NCBI RefSeq assembly: GCF_014636295.1
Contig: NZ_BMEC01000001.1
Coordinates: forward strand, 496,001 to 560,000
Length of the DNA: 64,000 nt
Reading direction: 5' to 3'
DNA from: Marivirga lumbricoides
GTDB lineage: Bacteria > Bacteroidota > Bacteroidia > Cytophagales > Cyclobacteriaceae
The notes under the pieces were generated by a model. That model saw nothing but the letters and a program-made list of their open reading frames with translations, had not been told where the DNA came from and searched no databases. The position numbers and the translations under genes are program-made. Positions 55,077 to 62,519 of the stretch are shown here, piece by piece; within the stretch, counting starts at the first letter, position 1; the number at the start of each line of letters is the position of its first letter.

Positions 55077-55110
55077 TTTTAAACAAAGTATAACCAAAAA
55101 ATAATTGAAT

Positions 55111-55536
55111 ATGCAAAATTTTAAAAATCACGTCCGTTACAATCCACTTCATCATTTTATTCTATCTCCGCTCACACTTGTTGGGGTGATATTGAGTATT
55201 GTATTGCTATTCTCTGACCACAGTCTGACTGAAAAAATCTTTTTTCTGATTTTAGCTTTAAGTGTTTTTCTCGCTTCTTTAATAGCTAGATTGTATGCCA
55301 CAAAAAATCAAGACAGAACCATAAGAGCAGAACTACGATTACGCTATTATATTTTGACAGGCAACAGATTAGAAGAATTAGAAGATAAATTAACTATGGC
55401 ACAACTGGTTGCCACTAGATTTGCATCAGATGAAGAATTAGCAGCATTGATAGAGCGAGCAGCCAAAGAAAACCTTAGTCCAAAAGCCATAAAAGAAAGC
55501 ATAAAAAATTGGACTGCAGATGAAAATAGAGTTTAA
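55111..55536 (+). CDS. DUF6526 family membrane protein
   Basis: The 141-residue protein has two hydrophobic helices (about 17-35 and 42-60) and a soluble charged tail with RELRLRYYxLTG-like sequence (RAELRLRYYILTGNRL) and ASDEELAALIERAAKENLSPKAIKESIKNW, matching DUF6526. The ATG at 55111 is used rather than the TTG six bases before it. Function unknown. It is embedded in the redox run. Confidence 0.85.
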   Translation: MQNFKNHVRYNPLHHFILSPLTLVGVILSIVLLFSDHSLTEKIFFLILALSVFLASLIARLYATKNQDRTIRAELRLRYYILTGNRLEELEDKLTMAQLVATRFASDEELAALIERAAKENLSPKAIKESIKNWTADENRV

Positions 55537-55556
55537 ACATTTTAAAACAAAAAATT

Positions 55557-55928
55557 ATGAGCAAAAAAAGAAAAATTACAGGTTGGGTAATGGCAGGATT
55601 GCTTACCGCTTTATTAGTAATGAGTGCCAGCCAAAAGCTAATAGGTAACCCCGAAATGGTTGAAAATTTCGGTAAATGGGGCTTGGGCTCAATGATAACC
55701 ATCATAGCTTTGGGCGAATTGGTAAGTGTATTGTTGTTTTTGATACCTCGCACTGCTGTTTTAGGGGTATTGTTATTGAGTGCTTATTTTGGAGGTGCCA
55801 TATTGGTACATATGGCCAATGACGAGCCTTACGTTTTTCAATCCATCGTTCTGTTGTTTATTTGGGTAACTGCTTGGTTAAGAACCCCTGAAATGTTTAC
55901 AAGACTAATCAGTGGAAATCCTTCTTAA
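55557..55928 (+). CDS. DoxX family membrane protein
   Basis: The 123-residue protein has four hydrophobic helices and the DoxX pattern KITGWVMAGLLTALLVMSASQKLIG...ENFGKWGLGS. DoxX proteins are integral membrane partners in quinone or thiosulfate oxidation and oxidative stress; the exact role here is unknown. It lies 20 bases after the DUF6526 gene. Confidence 0.85.
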   Translation: MSKKRKITGWVMAGLLTALLVMSASQKLIGNPEMVENFGKWGLGSMITIIALGELVSVLLFLIPRTAVLGVLLLSAYFGGAILVHMANDEPYVFQSIVLLFIWVTAWLRTPEMFTRLISGNPS

Positions 55929-55959
55929 TCAAATCCAGTATTAGAACAGTCAACTTAAA

Positions 55960-56856
55960 ATGGATAGAAAACAATTTATATTAGCAACATTAGGACTAAC
56001 AATTGTGAATACCTTAAGCAGCTTTAGAAAATATACGGATGAACTTCCTGTTCAAGGAAAAAAGATGCCTGTTTTATTTACTTCGCATGGCAATCCTATG
56101 GATATTCCGCTTTCAAGAGAAGAACGCACCTTTTGGAATACCTTATTTCAATTGGGAAAGGAATTGAAAAAAAATTATGAAGTAAAAGCTGCTTTGGTGG
56201 TTTCGGCTCACTGGTGTACCAGAGGAACTTTTGTTAACGTATCGCCTGAACAGCAACAGATTTTCGATTACTATGGGTTTCCTAAAGAATATTATGATGT
56301 ATTTTACAAAGCTAAAGGCTCCCCTGAAATTGCAAAAGAAGTAAAACGCATTATCCCATCGGTTAGCGAAACTACCGACTGGGGTCTCGACCACGGAGCT
56401 TGGCCTATGCTTATGCACTTGTTTCCTGAAGCGGACGTGCCTGTATTTCAATTAAGCATCGACTATTATGCAAAACCTGAATATCATTACGAGTTAGGAA
56501 AACAATTAAAATCACTTCGTGAAAAAGGAGTACTCATCATTGGCAGCGGTGCATTAATTCACAATCTCCCACTTGCTATGAAAAAAATGCAAAGCAATGA
56601 TAGTTCGCCCTATGGTTGGGAGATGGAATATGATAACTGGGTTAAGGAACAAATAGATAAAAGAAATATCTCTAACATTATTAATTATCAAAACAGTCAT
56701 AAATTAGGCAAACTGGCAGCTCCTACGCCCGACCATTTTGTGCCTGTATTATATAGTTTAGGGTTGATGGATTCCAAAGATGAAATACATTACTTTTTTG
56801 AATCAGAGTCTTCCCTTCCCGCTTTTGGGGAAAGGAGTTTTATCATCAAACAATAA
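55960..56856 (+). CDS. ygiD: 4,5-DOPA dioxygenase extradiol (YgiD family)
   Basis: The 298-residue protein has the class III ring-opening dioxygenase motifs: TSHGNPM (metal His), SAHWCTRGTFVN (His), DHGAWPMLMHLFPEADVPVFQLSID and IIGSGALIHNL. It opens catecholic rings. A hydrophobic N-terminal stretch of about 20 residues (ILATLGLTIVNTL) comes before the first motif and may be a signal, unusual for YgiD. Its stop overlaps the next ATG by one base. Confidence 0.87.
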   Translation: MDRKQFILATLGLTIVNTLSSFRKYTDELPVQGKKMPVLFTSHGNPMDIPLSREERTFWNTLFQLGKELKKNYEVKAALVVSAHWCTRGTFVNVSPEQQQIFDYYGFPKEYYDVFYKAKGSPEIAKEVKRIIPSVSETTDWGLDHGAWPMLMHLFPEADVPVFQLSIDYYAKPEYHYELGKQLKSLREKGVLIIGSGALIHNLPLAMKKMQSNDSSPYGWEMEYDNWVKEQIDKRNISNIINYQNSHKLGKLAAPTPDHFVPVLYSLGLMDSKDEIHYFFESESSLPAFGERSFIIKQ

Positions 56857-57467
56857 TGACAGTATCCTGTTATTGGTACTTACTATTAATCGTTTTGATT
56901 TTCACTTCATTTAGCGTCAGTTTCAATCAAGGAAAAATACAATTAACAAAATATGAAAAATCAATCCCTAAAAATATGATAAACGAAAACACCTTTGAAC
57001 TTCCCTTACGAAATGGGATTAAACCCAAAACTACACCAAGCAACCCACATATGCAGCTGAATCAACAGCCCGAAGACCGTAAACTCGTTGATTCACTAAT
57101 GGATTGGGCATTCTCGCTTCCTGAAATCAACAAAGAGTTCAGCAAAATATCTGTTCCCGGAGCCCAAGCTATGTGTCTCTCTTCCGACAAAATGTGCAAT
57201 GATTGTCACGCCTTTATGATTGGAAATGAGTTTGCTCACTTTCATCCAGTGCCCGATGGCAGTATGCACTTAGGTCTAACATTAAAAGATGCTGAATATG
57301 TCATAAGCCGAGGTTGGGGTGAGTTACACCCAGTTGCCAAAATGGGCTATCTTACTCATAATTTTATTATGGTGTATGCCCCTCGAAATGAAGAAGAAAA
57401 AGAAATCATTAAAAAAATTATCTTGCGGTCTTATTTATTTGCAACCGGCAAATTAAATGACAAATAA
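56856..57467 (+). CDS. luciferase-domain protein (DUF5519 family)
   Basis: The 203-residue protein has a signal-like hydrophobic N-terminus (to about residue 25) and the conserved block GNEFAHFHPVPDGSMHLGLTLKDAEYVISRGWGELHPVAKMG and VYAPRNEEEKEIIKKII of the luciferase-domain (DUF5519) family. Function unknown; His and Glu residues suggest a small-molecule or haem site. One-base overlap with ygiD, so coupled. Confidence 0.7.
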   Translation: MTVSCYWYLLLIVLIFTSFSVSFNQGKIQLTKYEKSIPKNMINENTFELPLRNGIKPKTTPSNPHMQLNQQPEDRKLVDSLMDWAFSLPEINKEFSKISVPGAQAMCLSSDKMCNDCHAFMIGNEFAHFHPVPDGSMHLGLTLKDAEYVISRGWGELHPVAKMGYLTHNFIMVYAPRNEEEKEIIKKIILRSYLFATGKLNDK

Positions 57468-57478
57468 AGCCATAAAAT

Positions 57479-57934
57479 ATGCAAAAAGAATTTATTGAGT
57501 TATTAAAAAAAGGCATTGAAGAATTGATGCCTGCTAATCAACTATTAGGTATAAAAATTTTGGAAGTGAAGTCGGGTTATGCACATCTTCACGTTCCTTT
57601 TAAAAACGAATTCATTGGAGATTTCATTCAAGAGCGTTGGCACGGAGGGTTTTTAGCTGCTATTGCAGATACAGCAGGTGGCACTGCAGCTGCTACTACG
57701 CTGCAATCTCCCAAAGACAAACTCAATACCATTGATATGCGCATAGACTATCTACACGCTGCAACCTCCAGCGATATAGAAGCTAAAGCCCAAGTGATTA
57801 AAGATGGGAAAACCATCGTTAAAGTGGATATTCAACTTTTTCAAGACCACCAAGAAAATCCCGTAGTAGTTGCCCGTTGTGTTTTTAGCAAATTAATAAA
57901 AGAAAATAGTGATAAGCTTTCTGGAAAAGATTAG
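57479..57934 (+). CDS. PaaI family thioesterase
   Basis: The 151-residue hotdog protein has the PaaI pattern: ERWHGGFLAAIADTAGGTAAATTL (catalytic region with HGG), NTIDMRIDYLHAAT and a C-terminal strand. It hydrolyses acyl-CoA thioesters, often with aromatic acyl groups, which fits the ring-cleavage gene nearby. It lies 12 bases after the luciferase-domain gene. Confidence 0.9.
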   Translation: MQKEFIELLKKGIEELMPANQLLGIKILEVKSGYAHLHVPFKNEFIGDFIQERWHGGFLAAIADTAGGTAAATTLQSPKDKLNTIDMRIDYLHAATSSDIEAKAQVIKDGKTIVKVDIQLFQDHQENPVVVARCVFSKLIKENSDKLSGKD

Positions 57935-57988
57935 ATGTGTTGGCTTTTTCAAGAATTTAAATGAATCAAATTTTTCTATCTAAAAAAG

Positions 57989-59110
57989 ATGAACAAGTTT
58001 TTTCGAAAATTAAAAAAAGTGATGATTGTATTTATTGTAATAGTTTCCATTTTAATTCTTGCTCTTTGGCTTTTTATGCAACAAGATAAATTTGGGGCTT
58101 CTCCAACCAAAGATGACAGGCAAAAATATGAACAACTCTCTAATTATAAGGATGGTAAATTTCAAAATATCAGTCCAACACCGATGCTTACCCCTAATTA
58201 TTCTTGGACACAAGTGATAAAAGAGCAACTATTTGAAAAACCTTCTAACCCTATTCCTGATAAAACATTACCTACCATTAAAACCGATTTGAAAAGTTTA
58301 GCAATTGAGGAAAATGTTCTTGTTTGGTTCGGTCATTCCAGTTATTTTATGCAACTCGACCAAAAAACCTATTTGGTAGATCCTGTATTCAGCGGCAATG
58401 CATCTCCCGTTCCCGGTACCAACAAAGCCTTTGCGGGAACGGATATTTATCAAGCAGAAGATTTTCCCAAAATCGATTACCTTATCATTACCCACGACCA
58501 TTATGACCATTTAGATTACCCCACTATAATCCATCTAAAAGAAAAGGCAGAAAAGTTTATAGTTGGTTTAGGGGTAGGTAATCATCTTAAAAAGTGGGGC
58601 GTTCCCGAAGATAAAATCATCGAATTAAATTGGTACGAAAGCACACAACAAGGCACCGACCTAAGCATTCATTGCGAGCCTGCTCGGCATTTTTCGGGCA
58701 GAGGATTTTCCCGCAACAATACCCTTTGGGCATCCTTTTTAATTAAATCACCATCGATGACTATTTATGTAGGTGGAGATAGTGGTTACGATAGTCATTT
58801 TGCAGCCATTGGGAAGAAATATGCAACAATTGATTTTGCTATTTTAGATAACGGTCAGTACAATGCTGCTTGGCGAGCGGTTCACAATTTTCCGGAAGAC
58901 GTTATACAAGCTGCCAAAGATTTAAAAGCCAAGCGCATATTGCCTGCACACTCTTCTAAATTTAAAATGGCCAATCACAATTGGGACGACCCTTTAGAAA
59001 CCCTAACACAGCTTAATAAAACAGAAAACCTAAACATTGCAACCCCAAAAATTGGCGAAGTGGTTTACCTAAAAGATACCACCCAAGTATTTGATTTTTG
59101 GTGGAAATAA
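57989..59110 (+). CDS. MBL-fold metallo-hydrolase (NAPE-PLD/UlaG-like)
   Basis: The 373-residue protein has an N-terminal hydrophobic anchor (about 10-31) and a metallo-beta-lactamase domain with VLVWFGHSSYFMQLDQKTYLVDPVFSG and the metal motif ITHDHYDHLDY (HxHxDH-like, H-D-H-Y-D-H), the His in CEPARHFSGR and the Asp in YVGGDSGYD. It resembles NAPE-phospholipase-D-type hydrolases acting on lipids or phosphoesters. It is the last gene of the ten-gene run. Confidence 0.88.
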   Translation: MNKFFRKLKKVMIVFIVIVSILILALWLFMQQDKFGASPTKDDRQKYEQLSNYKDGKFQNISPTPMLTPNYSWTQVIKEQLFEKPSNPIPDKTLPTIKTDLKSLAIEENVLVWFGHSSYFMQLDQKTYLVDPVFSGNASPVPGTNKAFAGTDIYQAEDFPKIDYLIITHDHYDHLDYPTIIHLKEKAEKFIVGLGVGNHLKKWGVPEDKIIELNWYESTQQGTDLSIHCEPARHFSGRGFSRNNTLWASFLIKSPSMTIYVGGDSGYDSHFAAIGKKYATIDFAILDNGQYNAAWRAVHNFPEDVIQAAKDLKAKRILPAHSSKFKMANHNWDDPLETLTQLNKTENLNIATPKIGEVVYLKDTTQVFDFWWK

Positions 59111-59145
59111 AAGACCTAAATTACTTTTGATAAACACCGAACCGC

Positions 59146-59271
59146 TAACAGCGTATATAACTTATGGCGGGGAAAGTGGTAAATTCAAGTTTTTTGCTTT
59201 TAAGTAAGTTTGGTGCAAGCCGACAAGAAAGCACTTCGAAAACCGCCACAAGTCATATACGCAAACCGTTA
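59146..59271. repeat. long imperfect palindrome, attC-like in shape
   Basis: GCGTATATAACTTATGGCGG (59151-59170) and CCGCCACAAGTCATATACGC (59243-59262) pair over 20 bases with two mismatches, around a 72-base spacer. Outside them are TAAC (59146-59149) and GTTA (59268-59271), which also pair. The shape resembles integron attC or VCR sites, but the outer boxes do not fit the RYYYAAC/GTTRRRY consensus. Confidence 0.5.
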
Positions 59272-59431
59272 CCCACCATTAGAAAAAAGCCCACCGCACA
59301 TTTATACACATTTGGTTTTTGCCAACTCACAAGCCCTCCCGAAAAAACCAAAAGAGTATAAATTTTCCCACCGCTCCCAGACTGTTAATAAGTTCGGAGA
59401 GCAATTTCAAGGAATTTCCAAAAAGACTAAT

Positions 59432-59439
59432 TATATTTG
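59432..59439 (+). promoter_or_regulatory. -7 promoter element of the RM operon
   Basis: TATATTTG fits TAnnTTTG exactly, 43 bases before the XRE start. No clear -33 TTG is present; TTTC at 59405-59408 may substitute. Confidence 0.5.
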
Positions 59440-59481
59440 ACACTTATTGCCAAGATAAAATAATCAAGTGATATTTCACAA

Positions 59482-59793
59482 ATGAAAGAAAGCAAGACAA
59501 CAGGAGAAATACTTCGCGAAGAAAGAGAAAAAAAAGGATTGTTGCTTAGGCAAGTAGCCGCTATGCTTGACATAGACACTGCAATACTTAGCAAAATTGA
59601 AAGAGGCGAAAGAAAAGCAAGCAAAGAACAGATAATAAAACTTGCTGAAATTCTCGAACTAGACGAAGAAGCATTAATTGTTCAATACCTGAGCGAAAAA
59701 ATTCTCTACGAAATAAAAGATGAAGAATTGGGAAGCAAAGCACTTAAAGCAGCCGAGCAAAAGATGAAATACAATAACAAAAACAATAGCTGA
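59482..59793 (+). CDS. XRE-family transcriptional regulator (possible controller)
   Basis: The 103-residue protein has an HTH_3 domain (about 8-65: TGEILREEREKKGLLLRQVAAMLDIDTAILSKIERGERKASKEQIIKLAEIL) and a short charged C-terminal tail. It lies two bases before the Res TTG and five before the Res ATG, so it is cotranscribed and likely controls the restriction-modification operon like a C protein. Confidence 0.88.
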   Translation: MKESKTTGEILREEREKKGLLLRQVAAMLDIDTAILSKIERGERKASKEQIIKLAEILELDEEALIVQYLSEKILYEIKDEELGSKALKAAEQKMKYNNKNNS

Positions 59794-59798
59794 GATTG

Positions 59799-62519
59799 AT
59801 GGAAATAAAATTAGAAGAATTAGAATACCAACAAGCAGCCATTAAGTCTGTGGTCAATGTTTTTGACGGAAACAACAAAAACACATTTGACAATGCTTGT
59901 TTTGAAGGTATTCGCTCAAATGTTTGCTCACTTTCAAAAGAACAATTAGCGGAAAACATCAAATCTGTAATAATCGGAAATGGCATTGATGAAGAAACCG
60001 CCAAACTCAACGAATTACAGGAATTGACTATCGAAATGGAAACTGGAACAGGTAAAACACTTGTTTACATCAAAACCATTTATGAATTATTCAAACATTA
60101 CGGATTTACCAAGTTCATCATTCTTGTTCCTTCGGTAGCTATTAGACAAGGGGTGTTGAGTACCATTTCAACTTTTGAAAAACAGTTGGAAGAAATTTAT
60201 GGTTTTTCCCCTAAATCCTTTGAATACAACAGCAAAAAGCTGAATAAAGTAACCAACTTTATTGAGGAACAACATCCTCAAATAATGGTGATGACGTTAG
60301 CTTCATTTAATTCGGAAGACAAGATTCTGAACCAAGCAAAACGGGAAGACCTTTTTGCAAACATTCCTTTTATTGAAGCAATCGGACGGACAAATCCAGT
60401 CATCATCATGGATGAACCGCAGGAAGGAATGGATACCGAAAATTCAGTGAATCAAATTGCTAAACTCAATCCACTTTTTAAACTGAGGTATTCCGCTACA
60501 CATAAAGTTTCAGTCAATAAAGTTTATCGCTTAACGCCTTATGACAGCTATAAAGAAGGGCTGGTAAAAAAGATTGAAGTATTAACAGTTACAGAAAAAA
60601 ATGATGAAGCCACTTTGAAACTGGAACTTTCTGAAACCAAAAACGGAAAAAATCCAATACAAGCTAAAATTAAAGCATGGCATCAGTTAGCAAGTGGAAA
60701 AATAGAATTCAAGGACACAAAATGGTTGAAAGATGGCGATAATCTTGGAGAGGTTACCAACAACCCGAGTTATCTCAAATACAAAATTGAACGCATCAAC
60801 AAAAGTTTAAGAACTGGAAAATGGTCTGTTTCCTTTACTAATGGAACCGAAATTCTAGAAAAACAAACTTCTGGAAATATTCAAAGTGTTTGGGCTTTGC
60901 AATTGGAATGGCTTATTCTTCGCCATTTTACTAAAAAACAAAAACTAAGTGAGCAAGGCATAAAATGCCTTTCACTCATTTTTATTGATAAGGTGGCGAA
61001 TTACGTCAGTGATGATCCGATCATCAAAAATCTATTTATCGAAAAATACAAAACACTATACCCCGAATTTCATGACGGTAAAGAACCCACCGCAGAGCAT
61101 ATTGATGCAATCCAAGGATTTTATTTTGCTCAAACAGGAAAAGGCGAATTTACCGACAATGAAAACTCCATGAGGAAAAACTCAGAAGTGTTTGATGCAA
61201 TTCTGAGAGACAAAAAAGAATTATTGACTTATGGCGATTCCGTTGCTAACAGAATTGAATTTATCTTCTCGCATTCTGCTTTGGGCGTTGGTTGGGACAA
61301 TCCGAATATCTTCAATATTGCCACGCTCAGTAATTCTTACTCTGAAATTAAAAAGAGACAGGAAATTGGTAGAGGTTTACGAATTTGTGTAAACAGTGAA
61401 GGACAACGTGTTTATGACAAGCTAAACGTAGCAGATGATGAGCGGATTAATCAATTGACTGTTATTCCAAATGAAACCTACGAAACCTTTGTAACCCAAT
61501 ATCAGGAAGAGATTAAAGAAGTGTACGGAACTTCTAAAGCTGGTGCAGGAATGACGCATACCCATAAAGGAAAACCACAAAATGAAGTTCATTTTAAACG
61601 AAATCCGAATGACGAACTGAATAAAGCATTCAAGCGTTTTTGGAATGCCTTAGCCAAAAAAACAAACTATACTGTAAGTTTTGACGAAGAAGCCCTGATT
61701 GAAAGAAGCAAAGAAGCTTTGAACAACATTGATATTGCAGACTATGAAGCAGAAGTTAGCAGTCGCTCAATTGGTACTATAACGGAAGAGGGTATTGAAG
61801 ATGAATTTGGAGGCAAAGAAAGTTACAAACTGAAAGCCTACTTCTCGGCTTTAGATTTGGTAGAAGAATTAAGTGAAAACACTGGATTGAGTTACCTCAC
61901 CACATTCAAAATTGTAGATGGAATAACCAATCACGACCATTTGGCAAAAAATCCACCGCAATACATTCATCAGGCATCTTCGCTCATTAAAAACATTGAG
62001 TTGGAAGAAATGCTGAGAGGTTTGGATTATCATTTAACAGATGAAACTTTTCCTTTTGAATTCAATGATTTTGTTAAACAAGTGGATAATTCAGGATATA
62101 CCGACACACCCAAAAGAGGTATTTGGGATAAAATGCTTGTGGATAGCCATGTTGAACATCAATTTGCCTTAGCTACCGATTTAGATGATGAAGTGGTTTG
62201 CTTTTTGAAACTTCCGTCTTATTATAAAATTCAAACACCTATTGGCGAATATGAACCCGATTTTGGGATTGTGATGAAGCGGAAAAGCCTGAGAAACGGA
62301 AAAGAAAGTGAGTTCTATTTTGTGATTGAAACCAAAGGAACAAATGACATCAACAACAAAAAAGCACTCAAAGAAAGTGAGGTTTACAAAATAAAATGTG
62401 CTGTAAAGCATTTTGCTACGCTTGGTGTAGAAGTGCAATACAAAGCTCCTGTAAAAGACTACCAGTATTTTAAAACGGAAGCCCAAAAAGATATTAACGC
62501 ATTAATTGAAGAAGCATAA
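59799..62519 (+). CDS. type III restriction enzyme Res subunit
   Basis: The ~906-residue protein has a SF2 helicase core: Walker A METGTGKT (about residues 78-85), DEPQ motif II IIMDEPQEG, SAThr motif YSATHK and motif VI QEIGRGLRI, and a C-terminal PD-(D/E)xK nuclease (YEPDFGIVMK...FYFVIETKGTND). It needs the Mod partner to cut DNA. The ATG at 59799 is preferred over the TTG three bases before it. Its stop overlaps the mod start by one base. Confidence 0.93.
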   Translation: MEIKLEELEYQQAAIKSVVNVFDGNNKNTFDNACFEGIRSNVCSLSKEQLAENIKSVIIGNGIDEETAKLNELQELTIEMETGTGKTLVYIKTIYELFKHYGFTKFIILVPSVAIRQGVLSTISTFEKQLEEIYGFSPKSFEYNSKKLNKVTNFIEEQHPQIMVMTLASFNSEDKILNQAKREDLFANIPFIEAIGRTNPVIIMDEPQEGMDTENSVNQIAKLNPLFKLRYSATHKVSVNKVYRLTPYDSYKEGLVKKIEVLTVTEKNDEATLKLELSETKNGKNPIQAKIKAWHQLASGKIEFKDTKWLKDGDNLGEVTNNPSYLKYKIERINKSLRTGKWSVSFTNGTEILEKQTSGNIQSVWALQLEWLILRHFTKKQKLSEQGIKCLSLIFIDKVANYVSDDPIIKNLFIEKYKTLYPEFHDGKEPTAEHIDAIQGFYFAQTGKGEFTDNENSMRKNSEVFDAILRDKKELLTYGDSVANRIEFIFSHSALGVGWDNPNIFNIATLSNSYSEIKKRQEIGRGLRICVNSEGQRVYDKLNVADDERINQLTVIPNETYETFVTQYQEEIKEVYGTSKAGAGMTHTHKGKPQNEVHFKRNPNDELNKAFKRFWNALAKKTNYTVSFDEEALIERSKEALNNIDIADYEAEVSSRSIGTITEEGIEDEFGGKESYKLKAYFSALDLVEELSENTGLSYLTTFKIVDGITNHDHLAKNPPQYIHQASSLIKNIELEEMLRGLDYHLTDETFPFEFNDFVKQVDNSGYTDTPKRGIWDKMLVDSHVEHQFALATDLDDEVVCFLKLPSYYKIQTPIGEYEPDFGIVMKRKSLRNGKESEFYFVIETKGTNDINNKKALKESEVYKIKCAVKHFATLGVEVQYKAPVKDYQYFKTEAQKDINALIEEA

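Larger units (their letters stand above)
59111..59481. other. non-coding region: palindrome and RM promoter
   Basis: This 371-bp gap carries, in order, the inverted copy of the left half-site (59141-59149), the long imperfect palindrome (59146-59271), a pyrimidine/purine-biased tail, and the promoter of the restriction-modification operon (59432-59439). No protein is supported here. Confidence 0.6.

Noticed and set aside
59146-59271. Canonical attC site
   Set aside because: The outer boxes (CGCTAAC, GTTACCC) do not match RYYYAAC and GTTRRRY; it is reported only as attC-like in shape.
59164-59440. Small reading frames (65 and 76 residues)
   Set aside because: They run through the palindrome and the promoter region, have low-complexity Pro/Lys-rich translations and no family resemblance.
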